In this document: positions 7,992 to 16,151 of the stretch, piece after piece
Layout: each line of letters begins with the position of its first letter
Position numbering within the stretch: the first letter of the stretch is position 1
From: JANOGU01 sp964499865
GTDB lineage: Bacteria > Pseudomonadota > Alphaproteobacteria > Rhodobacterales > Rhodobacteraceae
Direction: 5' to 3'
Assembly: GCA_964499865.1 (NCBI GenBank)
Contig: CAZCPY010000006.1
Location: 1-45,250, forward strand
Length of the DNA stretch: 45,250 nt
Translations under genes and position numbers: made by a program
The notes under the pieces: generated by a model
What the model was told of the DNA's origin: nothing
Seen by the model: the letters and a program-made list of their open reading frames with translations, nothing else
The model's database searches: none

Positions 7992-8776
7992 CGAAAGGCG
8001 GCCTCGAGGGGCGCGATCAGGTCATGCGCGGTCAGGTCGGCGCGCAGCGGGGTGACGGCGATGTAGCCGTCGAGGTTGGCGGCCACATCGGTGCCGGGCG
8101 CGGTGCGCACGCCCTGCGGGCCGCCGCGCACCCACAGGAAGCGCCGCCCGGTGGGCGAGGTCTGGGGTTCCACGGTGAAGTGCGACCCCTGCCGCAACCC
8201 TTGTGCCGCGACGCGCGTGCCGCGGACGGCGGCGGCGGGGCAGGGCGGGAAGTTCACGTTGTAGAAGGTGCGGTAGCCGCCGCGGTCGCCCCAGTCGCCG
8301 CGGGCCAGCAGGGTGCGGCAGACGGCGGTGCCGTGGCGGCGCGCGGCCTCGAACGGGTCGTCCAGCCCGTCGGTGTCGGGCCCGAGGAACTGGCTGAGCG
8401 CGATGGCGGGCAGGCCCTGAAGGGCCGCCTCCATCGCGCCGCCGATCGTGCCGGAATAGAGCACGTTCTCACCCGCGTTGTTGCCGCGGTTGACGCCCGA
8501 CAGCACCAGGTCCGGCCACCGCCCCGCCATCACGTCATACAGCGCCGCCAGCACGCAGTCGGCGGGCGAGCCCTCGGCGGCAAAGCGCCGGGGGGCAAGC
8601 TCCGCGATCATCGTGGGATGGGTGTAGCTGATGCAATGCGCCACGCCCGACTGTTCGAAGGCGGGCGCGACGGTCCAGACCTCGCCCTGCGGGCCCGCAA
8701 GGTCGGCGGCGACGGCGGCCAGCGTCACCAGCCCGGGGGCGTTGATGCCGTCGTCGTTGGTGATCAGAATGCGCAT
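7988..8776 (-). CDS. surE: 5'/3'-nucleotidase SurE
   Basis: This 262-residue metal-dependent nucleotidase has the N-terminal motif MRILITNDDG, with the Asp pair that binds metal. The motifs VAPAFEQSGV, LVLSGVNRGNNAGENVLYSG and GTIGGAMEAA are all as expected, and the length is typical. SurE removes phosphate from nucleoside monophosphates and survival-related substrates in the cytoplasm. It heads the surE-pcm-nlpD cluster and overlaps pcm by 4 bases. Confidence 0.97.
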   Translation of the reverse strand: MRILITNDDGINAPGLVTLAAVAADLAGPQGEVWTVAPAFEQSGVAHCISYTHPTMIAELAPRRFAAEGSPADCVLAALYDVMAGRWPDLVLSGVNRGNNAGENVLYSGTIGGAMEAALQGLPAIALSQFLGPDTDGLDDPFEAARRHGTAVCRTLLARGDWGDRGGYRTFYNVNFPPCPAAAVRGTRVAAQGLRQGSHFTVEPQTSPTGRRFLWVRGGPQGVRTAPGTDVAANLDGYIAVTPLRADLTAHDLIAPLEAAFR

Positions 8777-8836
8777 GAAGCCCCCCGGGCCTTGAGCCCT
8801 GATTGGCGCGGCGGGCCGCGCGCGTCAAGCGGAGCC

Positions 8837-9691
8837 TCATGCCAGCCGGTAGATGTCGCGCGCGGTGCCGCGCCACAGCCGTTCGGCAAAGGCCGAACCG
8901 AAGGGGCGGACGGCGTCCTCGACCAGTGCCACCCAGCGGGCATAGGTCGTGGCCAGTTCCGACACCGGCCAGTCGCCCCCGAACATCACCCGGTCGGCGC
9001 CGAAGACGTCCATGGCATGGGTGAGGTAGGGCATCACCTGCGCCTCGGTCCAGCCTGCGTGGTCCGCCTCGGTCACCGCGCCCGAAATCTTGCAGGCGAC
9101 GTTCGGCCTTGCCGCCAGCGCCCGCAGGTCCTCGCGCCAGGGGTCCATGAGGCCCGCGCGGATGCCCGGCTTGCCCAGGTGGTCGAGGATGAAGGTCACG
9201 CCCGGGCAGGCGTCGACCAGCGCCGTGGCGTCGCGCATCTGGGGATGGAGGATGCAGAGGTCGAAGCCGAGGCCCCTCTCGCCGAGCATCCGCACGCCCG
9301 CGACCATCTCCGGGCGGCAGGCGTAGCCCGGCGTGGCGACATGGCCCTGGATCAGGTGCCGCACGCCGCGCACCAGCGGGCGGGGCAGGGCATCCAGCGC
9401 CGCCCCGGTCGCCGCGCCCTGGTCCATCGCCACCGCGGCGACCATCGCCGCCAGCCGCGGGTCCGCGGCGGCGGTGCGGGTGACGAAGCCGACCTCGGCC
9501 GCGCGATCCGCGGGGTGGACATCCACCTCGACGAAGACCATCGCCTGCACCGCGACGCCGCCCCGCCGCCGGTCGTAGTCGTCCAGCGACCATTCGCGAT
9601 GCAGGGCGGGCACGGCGTCCATCCAGGGATAGCGCAGGCGGGCGGGGTCGGTCAGGTGCAGGTGGGCGTCGATGATGGGCGTGTCGGGCAT
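8837..9691 (-). CDS. amidohydrolase-2 / sugar-lactonase family
   Basis: This 284-residue TIM-barrel hydrolase has the N-terminal metal motif IIDAHLHL, a middle HLGKPG segment and the C-terminal FGGDWPVSEL. This is the pattern of the L-fuconolactonase / L-rhamnonolactonase / 2-pyrone-4,6-dicarboxylate lactonase family (COG3618-type). The exact substrate is not readable. It lies 100 bases downstream of the bicupin gene on the same strand and may be co-transcribed with it. The oxidative sugar pathway at 34-42 kb lacks a lactonase, so this gene could supply that step in trans, although it is 25 kb away. The ATG (MPDTPIIDAH) has GGAAGG upstream. Confidence 0.88.
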   Translation of the reverse strand: MPDTPIIDAHLHLTDPARLRYPWMDAVPALHREWSLDDYDRRRGGVAVQAMVFVEVDVHPADRAAEVGFVTRTAAADPRLAAMVAAVAMDQGAATGAALDALPRPLVRGVRHLIQGHVATPGYACRPEMVAGVRMLGERGLGFDLCILHPQMRDATALVDACPGVTFILDHLGKPGIRAGLMDPWREDLRALAARPNVACKISGAVTEADHAGWTEAQVMPYLTHAMDVFGADRVMFGGDWPVSELATTYARWVALVEDAVRPFGSAFAERLWRGTARDIYRLA

Positions 9692-9791
9692 CGGCCTGGC
9701 CTTCCGCGGTCGCGTGCCCGGAACCCTGCCACGGCGGCAGCCATCCGCGCCAGCGAGGAACGGCACCTTGCGAAGGGGCGCGGCCGGTCCG

Positions 9792-10874
9792 CTACAGCCG
9801 CGTCGTCGCAAAGCCGCCGGGCAGCGCCACCTCCAACAGGTCGAGGTCGGGCGTCGGCGCCGACAGGCGCGTGGGCAGGCCGGGGGGGATGACGAAGGCA
9901 TCGCCGGTTTCCAGCCGCACCGGGTCGCGGCCCTGACCTTCCAGCGTCACCGCGCCGCCGATGACGAAACTGAAGTGGATCTCGGCGTCGTGGCTGGCCC
10001 AGACCGACGCGCCGGTCGCCGGGCGCAGCACCTGCACCGTCGCCACGCCGCGGGTGTTCGCGGCGACGGTCGTGTCGCGCGCCACGAACCCCGGCAGGCG
10101 GGCGGGCAGGAAGCCACCCTGCGCGGCGGTGTTGTGGACAAAGCGCTGGCCGTGCCATTCGCGCTCCGGGCGCAGGTCCGGCGTGGGCAGGGTCAGGGCG
10201 TGGTCGATTTCGGTGACGTGTTCGGCGGGCACGCCGATCTCGATCACCTCGATCCCGTCCGAGGCGTGCAGCACGCGGTGGCGGATTTCGGGCGGCTGGA
10301 TGAAGCAGTCGCCCTTCGTCAGGCGGATCGGCGGGCCCTGGTCTTCGTAGACCACGTCGACCCAGCCACGCACGCAAAAGATCAGCTGGAACCCGACCTT
10401 GTGGAAATGCACCATGTCGGGCACCGGCCCGCCGTCGGGGATGCGGATGTGGCTTGCGATCACCGCCCCGCCCAGGCGCGAGGGGACAAGGTCGCGGTAC
10501 TGCATCCCCGCCCGTCCGATCACCCAGGGGGCCTGGTCGGCCAGGCGGCGCACGACGAAGTCGTGCCGCACCGCCGGCAGCACCAGCGGCGGGTCGAGCG
10601 GCTCGATCACCACCCGCGTGCCCCCCGGCGCGGTCAGCGCCATGGCGCCGCCCGCCACCAGCACCGGATCATCGGCGAGGATCGCAAGCTGCCCCGGGGC
10701 CGCGTCCGAGACCTCGAGCCTGAGGCGAAGCCCGTGGCCCGAGAACACCGCCACCCGCGGGTTGTCGGCGGGAAAGATGCGGTCCATCCGCATCCCGAGC
10801 TGCCGGGTGAAGAAGGCGATGTCCTCGGCCAGCGCCCGGGTGGGCAGGCGCGCCTCGGCGCGGATGTTCTGCAT
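9792..10874 (-). CDS. glyoxalase-like/bicupin fusion protein
   Basis: This 360-residue protein seems to join three modules. Residues 1 to about 105 resemble a vicinal-oxygen-chelate (glyoxalase-like) domain (LAEDIAFFTRQLGMRMDRIF, FSGHGLRLRLE). A first cupin lies at about 140-205 (VHFHKVGFQLIFCVRG, then LTKGDCFIQPPEIRHRV). A second cupin lies at about 290-355 (HDAEIHFSFVIGG, then LETGDAFVIPPGLPTRL). The first cupin keeps His residues suited to metal binding. No enzyme activity can be named. The ATG was chosen because the VOC fold begins immediately after it; the frame stays open far upstream only because it opposes maeB. An amidohydrolase follows on the same strand. Confidence 0.85.
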   Translation of the reverse strand: MQNIRAEARLPTRALAEDIAFFTRQLGMRMDRIFPADNPRVAVFSGHGLRLRLEVSDAAPGQLAILADDPVLVAGGAMALTAPGGTRVVIEPLDPPLVLPAVRHDFVVRRLADQAPWVIGRAGMQYRDLVPSRLGGAVIASHIRIPDGGPVPDMVHFHKVGFQLIFCVRGWVDVVYEDQGPPIRLTKGDCFIQPPEIRHRVLHASDGIEVIEIGVPAEHVTEIDHALTLPTPDLRPEREWHGQRFVHNTAAQGGFLPARLPGFVARDTTVAANTRGVATVQVLRPATGASVWASHDAEIHFSFVIGGAVTLEGQGRDPVRLETGDAFVIPPGLPTRLSAPTPDLDLLEVALPGGFATTRL

Positions 10875-10887
10875 CGGTCGGCCCCCG

Positions 10888-10902
10888 GCGAAAGCGTTTC
10901 GC
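10888..10902. promoter_or_regulatory. candidate operator upstream of bicupin gene
   Basis: GCGAAA-GCG-TTTCGC is a perfect inverted repeat with a 3-base centre, 13 bases upstream of the bicupin start codon. It lies in the divergent region shared with maeB. Repeats of this kind recall LacI-type operators. No regulator gene lies beside it. Confidence 0.35.
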
Positions 10903-11021
10903 GTTGTCGGGGGGTATTCTTTCCGGCCCGGTCCCGGTGTAAAGCCCTGATGGGGTCGCGCCTGTTGCTTCCGCCGTGCCGGAAGATGGTTTAACGTTGA
11001 ACGACCCGCCGGGAGGACAGG

Positions 11022-13301
11022 ATGACCGACACCCGCAGCGACAGCGCGCGGCACCCCGCGCTTGACTACCACGAGTTTCCCCGGCCCGGAAAACTGGAAA
11101 TCCGCGCGACCAAGCCGCTTGCCAACGGCCGCGACCTGAGCCTCGCCTATTCCCCGGGGGTGGCCGAGGCCTGCCTCGCCATCAAGGCCGACCCCGCCAC
11201 CGCCAGCCGCTACACGGGCCGCGCGAACATGGTCGCCGTGATCACCAACGGCACCGCCGTCCTCGGCCTGGGCAACATCGGGGCGCTGGCGTCGAAACCG
11301 GTGATGGAGGGCAAGGCCGTCCTGTTCAAGAAGTTCGCCGGCATCGACGCCTTCGACATCGAGGTGAACGAGGCCGACCCGGTGAAGCTCGCGGCAATCG
11401 TGCGCGCGCTGGAGCCGACTTTCGGCGCGATCAACCTCGAGGACATCAAGGCGCCCGACTGCTTCACCGTCGAGGCGCTGTGCCGCGAGACGATGAACAT
11501 CCCCGTCTTCCACGACGACCAGCACGGCACGGCGATCGTGGTGGGGGCCGCGGCGACGAACGCGTTGCACGTGGCGGGGAAAAGGTGGGAGGACATCAAG
11601 GTCGTCTCCACCGGCGGCGGGGCGGCGGGGATCGCCTGCCTGGACATGCTGCTGAAGCTGGGCGTGCGGCGGGAAAACGTCTGGCTCTGCGACATCAAGG
11701 GCGTGGTCTACCAGGGCCGGCAGGAGGAGATGAACCCGCAGAAGGCCGCCTACGCGCAGGCGACCGGTGCCCGCACGCTGGCCGAGGTGATCCCCGGCGC
11801 CGACCTGTTCCTGGGCCTGTCCGGCCCCGGCGTGCTGACGCCCGCGATGGTGGCGGCGATGGCGCCCGCCCCGATCATCTTCGCGCTGGCCAACCCAACG
11901 CCCGAGATCATGCCCGAGGAGGCGCGCCGCGCCGCACCGGGCGCGATCATCGCCACGGGGAGGTCGGACTACCCCAACCAGGTGAACAACGTCCTGTGTT
12001 TCCCCTTCATCTTCCGCGGCGCGCTGGACGTGGGGGCGACCGCGATCAACGACGCGATGGAACTGGCCTGCATCGAGGGGATCGCGGCGCTGGCGCGCGC
12101 CACCACCACCGCCGAGGCCGCCGCCGCCTATCAGGGCGAAAAGCTGTCCTTCGGGCCGGATTACCTGATCCCGAAGCCCTTCGACCCGCGCCTGATCGCC
12201 ACCGTCGCCTCGGCCGTGGCCAGGGCCGCGATGGAAACCGGCGTGGCCACGCGCCCGATCGCCGACCTTGACGCCTACCGCCAGCAGCTTGCCGGGTCGG
12301 TCTTCCGGTCGGCCCTGATCATGCGGCCGGTGTTCGAGGCGTCCCGCCTGGCCGACCGCCGCATCGTCTTTGCCGAGGGCGAGGACGAGCGCGTGCTGCG
12401 CGCCGCCAACGCGATGATCGAGGAGACGACGGACAAGCCGATCCTGATCGGCCGCCGCGAGGTGGTGGCGGCGCGCTGCGAACGCGCGGGCCTGCCGATC
12501 CGTCCGGGGGCCGACTTCGACATCGTCGACCCCGAGGACGACCCCCGCTACCGCGAATACTGGGCAACCTACGCCGGCCTGATGGCGCGGCGCGGGGTGA
12601 CGCCGGACCTCGCGCGCACCATCATGCGCACCAACACCACCGCCATCGGCGCCGTGATGGTCCACCGCGGCGAGGCCGACAGCCTGATCTGCGGCACCTT
12701 CGGCCAGTACAACTGGCACCTGCGCTACGTGCGCGAGGTGCTGGCGCGCGACGGGCTGCACCCGACCGGGGCGCTGAGCCTGGTGATCCTGCCGGACGGC
12801 CCGCTGTTCGTGGCCGACACCCATGTCCACCCCGAACCCACGCCCGCGCAGGTGGCCGAGGCCGCCATCGGCGCCGCCCGCCATGTCCGCCGCTTCGGCA
12901 TCGAGCCCAAGGTGGCTTTGTGCTGCGCCTCGCAGTTCGGCAACCTCGACTGCGGCTCGGGCCGCACGATGCGCGCGGCGATGCAGATCCTCGACGAACG
13001 CGAGGCCGATTTCGCCTATGAGGGCGAGATGCAGATCGACAGCGCGCTGGACGAGGAGCTGCGCGACCGGCTGATGCCGGGCGGGCGGTTCCAGGGCGCG
13101 GCCAACGTGCTGATCCTGCCCAACGTCGATGCCGCATCGGGCGTGCGCAACATCCTGAAGGTGCGCGCGGGCGGGCTGGAGGTCGGGCCGATCCTGATGG
13201 GCATGGGCAACCGCGCGCATATCGTGACGCCCTCGATCACCGCGCGGGGGCTGTTCAACATGTCGGCGCTGGCGGGCACGCCGGTCACCCACTACGCCTG
13301 A
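11022..13301 (+). CDS. maeB: NADP-dependent malic enzyme with PTA-like domain
   Basis: This 759-residue protein is a MaeB-type malic enzyme, which decarboxylates malate to pyruvate while reducing NADP. The N-terminal malic domain shows LAYSPGVAEACLAI, VFHDDQHGTAIVVGAAATNA and the nucleotide-binding motif VSTGGGAAGIACLDML. The C-terminal third (from about residue 430, with TTAIGAVMVHRGEADSLICG) is the phosphotransacetylase-like regulatory domain of this family, usually not catalytic. The start ATG has GGGAGGACAGG just upstream. It stands alone, divergent from the bicupin gene. It would link the C4 and C3 pools, consistent with a genome that assimilates acetyl-CoA via ccr. Confidence 0.97.
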   Translation: MTDTRSDSARHPALDYHEFPRPGKLEIRATKPLANGRDLSLAYSPGVAEACLAIKADPATASRYTGRANMVAVITNGTAVLGLGNIGALASKPVMEGKAVLFKKFAGIDAFDIEVNEADPVKLAAIVRALEPTFGAINLEDIKAPDCFTVEALCRETMNIPVFHDDQHGTAIVVGAAATNALHVAGKRWEDIKVVSTGGGAAGIACLDMLLKLGVRRENVWLCDIKGVVYQGRQEEMNPQKAAYAQATGARTLAEVIPGADLFLGLSGPGVLTPAMVAAMAPAPIIFALANPTPEIMPEEARRAAPGAIIATGRSDYPNQVNNVLCFPFIFRGALDVGATAINDAMELACIEGIAALARATTTAEAAAAYQGEKLSFGPDYLIPKPFDPRLIATVASAVARAAMETGVATRPIADLDAYRQQLAGSVFRSALIMRPVFEASRLADRRIVFAEGEDERVLRAANAMIEETTDKPILIGRREVVAARCERAGLPIRPGADFDIVDPEDDPRYREYWATYAGLMARRGVTPDLARTIMRTNTTAIGAVMVHRGEADSLICGTFGQYNWHLRYVREVLARDGLHPTGALSLVILPDGPLFVADTHVHPEPTPAQVAEAAIGAARHVRRFGIEPKVALCCASQFGNLDCGSGRTMRAAMQILDEREADFAYEGEMQIDSALDEELRDRLMPGGRFQGAANVLILPNVDAASGVRNILKVRAGGLEVGPILMGMGNRAHIVTPSITARGLFNMSALAGTPVTHYA

Positions 13302-13308
13302 GGCGGGT

Positions 13309-13779
13309 TCACGACCGCAGGCCGGTTTCCTCCAGCAGGCCGCGGCGCCTGGCCTCGTAGTAGTAGCCGCGCGCATACCAGCCGATCGCGGCGTCTTCCG
13401 ACCCGTTGCTGACCAGCCAGGCGCCGCGCAGGTATTTCACCGCGTAGCGTAGGTTGGTTTCGGCATCCAGAAGGTCGGCAGGTTCGCCCCTGAACCCCAT
13501 GGTGCGCGCCGTCTGCGGCAGGATCTGCATCAGCCCCCAGTAGGGCCCGTTGCGCGCCCCCGGCCGGTGACGGCTTTCGCGCAGCACGACGCGGTGCACG
13601 AGGCTGCGCGGCACCTCGTAGCGGTCGGCATAGGTGTTGATCAGGCGGCGCAGCTCGGGCGTCTCGTTGGGGTAGAGCGGCGGGTCGAAGCGCTCTGCCC
13701 GCCCGGTCGGGCGCCGCCCGCCGCAGGCGGCGAGCAGCAGGGCAAGGCCGAGGACGGCGCGGCGGCGGGTCAGGGGCAT
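13309..13779 (-). CDS. small lytic transglycosylase lipoprotein
   Basis: This 156-residue protein has a lipobox (LLLAACG, Cys19), so it should be anchored in the outer membrane. It then has a short transglycosylase SLT domain: catalytic Glu68 in VVLRESRHRPGARNG, WGLMQILPQTARTMG, and NLRYAVKYLRGAW. Such enzymes cleave the MurNAc-GlcNAc bond of peptidoglycan to leave an anhydro end. The ATG at 13779 has GGAG about 9 bases upstream. An in-frame extension reaches into the tRNA gene upstream and is an artefact. It is convergent with maeB, 7 bases apart. Confidence 0.92.
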   Translation of the reverse strand: MPLTRRRAVLGLALLLAACGGRRPTGRAERFDPPLYPNETPELRRLINTYADRYEVPRSLVHRVVLRESRHRPGARNGPYWGLMQILPQTARTMGFRGEPADLLDAETNLRYAVKYLRGAWLVSNGSEDAAIGWYARGYYYEARRRGLLEETGLRS

Positions 13780-13905
13780 CGGCGGCGTCTCCGTCTTGCG
13801 GTCCTGCCCGCCCATAGCCCAGCCCGCGGCCTGCGGCAAACCCCCCCCGGCTTTGCCACGTCCCGGGTTGCGCGAACCCGCCGAACCCGGTATCCCGCCG
13901 CTCGG

Positions 13906-13982
13906 GCACCCGTAGCTCAGCTGGATAGAGTGCTGCCCTCCGAAGGCAGAGGTCACAGGTTCGAATCCTGTCGGGTGCGCCA
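13906..13982 (+). tRNA. tRNA-Arg (anticodon CCG)
   Basis: The 77-base cloverleaf closes cleanly. The acceptor stem is GCACCCG with CGGGTGC, the anticodon stem is CTGCC/GGCAG around loop CTCCGAA (anticodon CCG, reading CGG), and the T arm is ACAGG-TTCGAAT-CCTGT. It ends in discriminator G and an encoded CCA. Confidence 0.97.
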
Positions 13983-14420
13983 AGGATCACCGGGATCGAC
14001 AGCGGCTTCGCCCGCGGCCGCGGCGCGCGGCGCGCCACCGGCGACGGCTCAGCCCGGATGGTGACGCGGGGGGGCCTTCCCTGCAAGGCCCGCGCCGGGC
14101 GCAACATCGTTCCCACGGGCGCGCAGCGGGCCGGCATCCGGTCGAGCCTGTTCGACGCGGCCCTTCCGGACGACCCCGCGGGCCTTGTGGAACCGGCGTG
14201 CCCGAAGCGCCGGGGCGCCGACGCGATCCGCCCGGATCCGCAGGCCCGGGCCGAGGCGCCGGCGCCAGCGGTGGCCGCGCTGCCGGCCCAATGCCGGGGC
14301 CGGGCGCCGCGCCCCGCCGCGGGAAGGTCCGGCGCCCGGCCTGCCGCCGGAACTGCGGCTGGCGCCGGACGGCAATCCGGTGCCGGCCGAGGCCCTCCTC
14401 GCCCCGGCCCCGGGGCGACC
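13983..14420. other. about 440 bases without a supported gene
   Basis: Open frames exist on both strands because stop codons are rare at this GC content, but none has a good ribosome site, a recognisable domain or a natural composition. The best minus-strand frame (14375-14049) is an Arg/Gly/Pro-rich string beginning at TTG, with no family I recognise. The region may be an integration-prone tRNA flank or decayed sequence. I saw no direct repeat of the tRNA end. Confidence 0.5.
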
Positions 14421-14603
14421 CTACCAGTGCGGCGGCCGGTCGATCGGCACCGCCGCCCCCGCCTCGCGCTCCGCCTCGCGCTCCATCAGCAGCGCCACGC
14501 GGCGGGTCAGGCGGTCGATCTCGGCCTGCTGGCGGTGCACCACCTCGGACAGGTCGTCCACCGCGCGGATCAGATGCGCCATGCGCTCTTCCAGTGCCTG
14601 CAT
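14421..14603 (-). CDS. slyX: SlyX family protein
   Basis: This 60-residue coiled-coil protein has the SlyX pattern: MQALEERMAHLIRAVDDLSE, VVHRQQAEIDRLTRRVALL, and the conserved C-terminus ending RPPHW. The function is unknown in the family. It is transcribed divergently from hisS, 54 bases away. Confidence 0.93.
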   Translation of the reverse strand: MQALEERMAHLIRAVDDLSEVVHRQQAEIDRLTRRVALLMEREAEREAGAAVPIDRPPHW

Positions 14604-14657
14604 CGTTGCCCCCCTCTGGCCGATCAGTTAAGGCGCCCGCGGACAGGAGCCTTACCG

Positions 14658-16151
14658 ATGACCGACAAACCCCGCCGCCCCAAGGCCGAAACCCCCCGCG
14701 GGTTCCGCGACTATTTCGGCGCCGAGGTCGTGGCGCGCAAGGCCATGCTGGACCGCATCGCCGAGGTCTACCACCGCTATGGCTTCGATGCCTTGGAAAC
14801 CAGCGCGGTGGAGACGGTCGAGGCGCTCGGCAAGTTCCTGCCCGACGTGGACCGCCCCAACGAGGGCGTGTTTGCGTGGAAGGAGGAAGACGACTGGCTG
14901 GCCCTGCGCTACGACCTGACCGCCCCTCTGGCGCGGGTCGCCGCGCAATACCGCAACGACCTGCCGACCCCCTACCGCCGCTACGCCATGGGCCCCGTCT
15001 GGCGCGACGAGAAGCCCGGGCCGGGGCGGTTCCGGCAGTTCTACCAGTGCGACGCCGATACGGTCGGCACGGGCTCGGTCGCGGCAGACGCCGAGATCTG
15101 CATGATGCTCTGCGACGCGCTGGAGGCCGCGGGGATCGAGCGGGGCGACTACGTCGTCAAGGTGAACAACCGCAAGGTTCTGAACGGGGTGCTCGACCTG
15201 GCGCTCGGATACTCCGCAGGCAATGAAGATGCCCAACTGGGAGCGGTCAACGACCGGGAGCACCTGCGCGACGACGTTCTGCGGGCTATCGACAAACGGG
15301 ACAAGATTGGGCGCCAAGGCGTTTCGGACCTGTTGGGTCCGGGCAGGCTCGACCCTTCGGGCGACTTCACCAAAGGATGCGGGTTAGCGCCTGAAAAGGC
15401 GGAACTCGTCATTGCGTTCACCGAAGCCCTTCAAGAAAGCAATACATCCACGCTGAGCCAACTAGGAGACCTTGTTGGCGAAAGCCAAAGTGGTCGAGAC
15501 GGGATTGCTGAGCTTCAGGAGATTGCTTGGCTCGCCGAAGCCTTCGGATACGGGGCGCGCATTCTCATCGACCCCGGCGTCGTCCGCGGTCTCGGCTACT
15601 ACACCGGCCCGGTCTTCGAGGCCGAACTGACCTTCCAGATCACCGACGAAAAGGGCCGTCCGCGCAACTTCGGCTCTGTCGCCGGGGGCGGGCGGTATGA
15701 TGACCTCGTCAAGCGCTTCACCGGGCAGGCGGTGCCTGCGACGGGGGTTTCCATCGGCGTGGACCGCCTGCTGGCGGCGCTCGCCGCCAAGGGGCGGCTC
15801 GCGACGGACGCCGCGGGGCCGGTGGTGGTGACGGTGATGGACCGCGACCGGATGGCCGACTACATGGCGATGGCGGGCGAACTCAGGGCCGCGGGCATCC
15901 GGGCCGAGGTCTATCTGGGCAACCCCAGGGATTTCGGCAAGCAGTTGAAATACGCCGACAAACGTGCCTCGCCCGTGGCCGTGATCCAGGGCACGGCGGA
16001 ACGGGAAAAGGGCGTCGTCATCCTCAAGGACCTGATCCTGGGCGCGAAGATCGCCGAGGGTGCGTCGCTTGAGGAATGGAAGGCCCGCCCGGCGCAGGTC
16101 GAGGTGCCGCGCGAGGGCCTCGTGGCGGAAGTCCGCAAGATGCTGGGATGA
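14658..16151 (+). CDS. hisS: histidyl-tRNA synthetase with low-GC insert region
   Basis: This 497-residue class II synthetase charges tRNA-His. Motif 2 is seen in GPVWRDEKPGPGRFRQFYQC, the histidine loops in GVVRGLGYYTGPVFE and GSVAGGGRYDDLV, and motif 3 in GVSIGVDRLL; the C-terminal anticodon-binding domain follows. Residues about 183-299 (15205-15555) are encoded by DNA of markedly different composition. Three counted 60-base lines are 53-55% GC, against 72% for a line just upstream, and codons rare elsewhere appear (TTA for Leu, many AAA/GAA). The reading frame is intact, so the protein is probably functional, but the segment looks like a recombined or horizontally acquired block. The stop overlaps hisZ (ATGA). 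The start MTDKPRRPKA has GGAG nearby. Confidence 0.97.
   Translation: MTDKPRRPKAETPRGFRDYFGAEVVARKAMLDRIAEVYHRYGFDALETSAVETVEALGKFLPDVDRPNEGVFAWKEEDDWLALRYDLTAPLARVAAQYRNDLPTPYRRYAMGPVWRDEKPGPGRFRQFYQCDADTVGTGSVAADAEICMMLCDALEAAGIERGDYVVKVNNRKVLNGVLDLALGYSAGNEDAQLGAVNDREHLRDDVLRAIDKRDKIGRQGVSDLLGPGRLDPSGDFTKGCGLAPEKAELVIAFTEALQESNTSTLSQLGDLVGESQSGRDGIAELQEIAWLAEAFGYGARILIDPGVVRGLGYYTGPVFEAELTFQITDEKGRPRNFGSVAGGGRYDDLVKRFTGQAVPATGVSIGVDRLLAALAAKGRLATDAAGPVVVTVMDRDRMADYMAMAGELRAAGIRAEVYLGNPRDFGKQLKYADKRASPVAVIQGTAEREKGVVILKDLILGAKIAEGASLEEWKARPAQVEVPREGLVAEVRKMLG

Noticed and set aside
9792..13376. Very long open frame opposite maeB, leading into the bicupin gene
   Set aside because: It is low-complexity antisense of maeB; the bicupin fold begins only at the ATG at 10874, and maeB is certain.
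13309..13983. Longer lytic transglycosylase starting within the tRNA gene (MAHPTGFEPVTSAF)
   Set aside because: This is the familiar false translation of a tRNA antisense strand; the lipobox start at 13779 has a ribosome site.
14049..14375. Minus-strand open frame downstream of slyX
   Set aside because: TTG start, Arg/Gly/Pro-rich, no ribosome site and no family resemblance.
13983..14420. Integrated element at the tRNA-Arg 3' end
   Set aside because: No integrase gene and no direct repeat of the tRNA end was found in the window.
14604..14657. His-leader peptide or T-box before hisS
   Set aside because: Only 54 bases, no His codon run and no T-box-like pairing.
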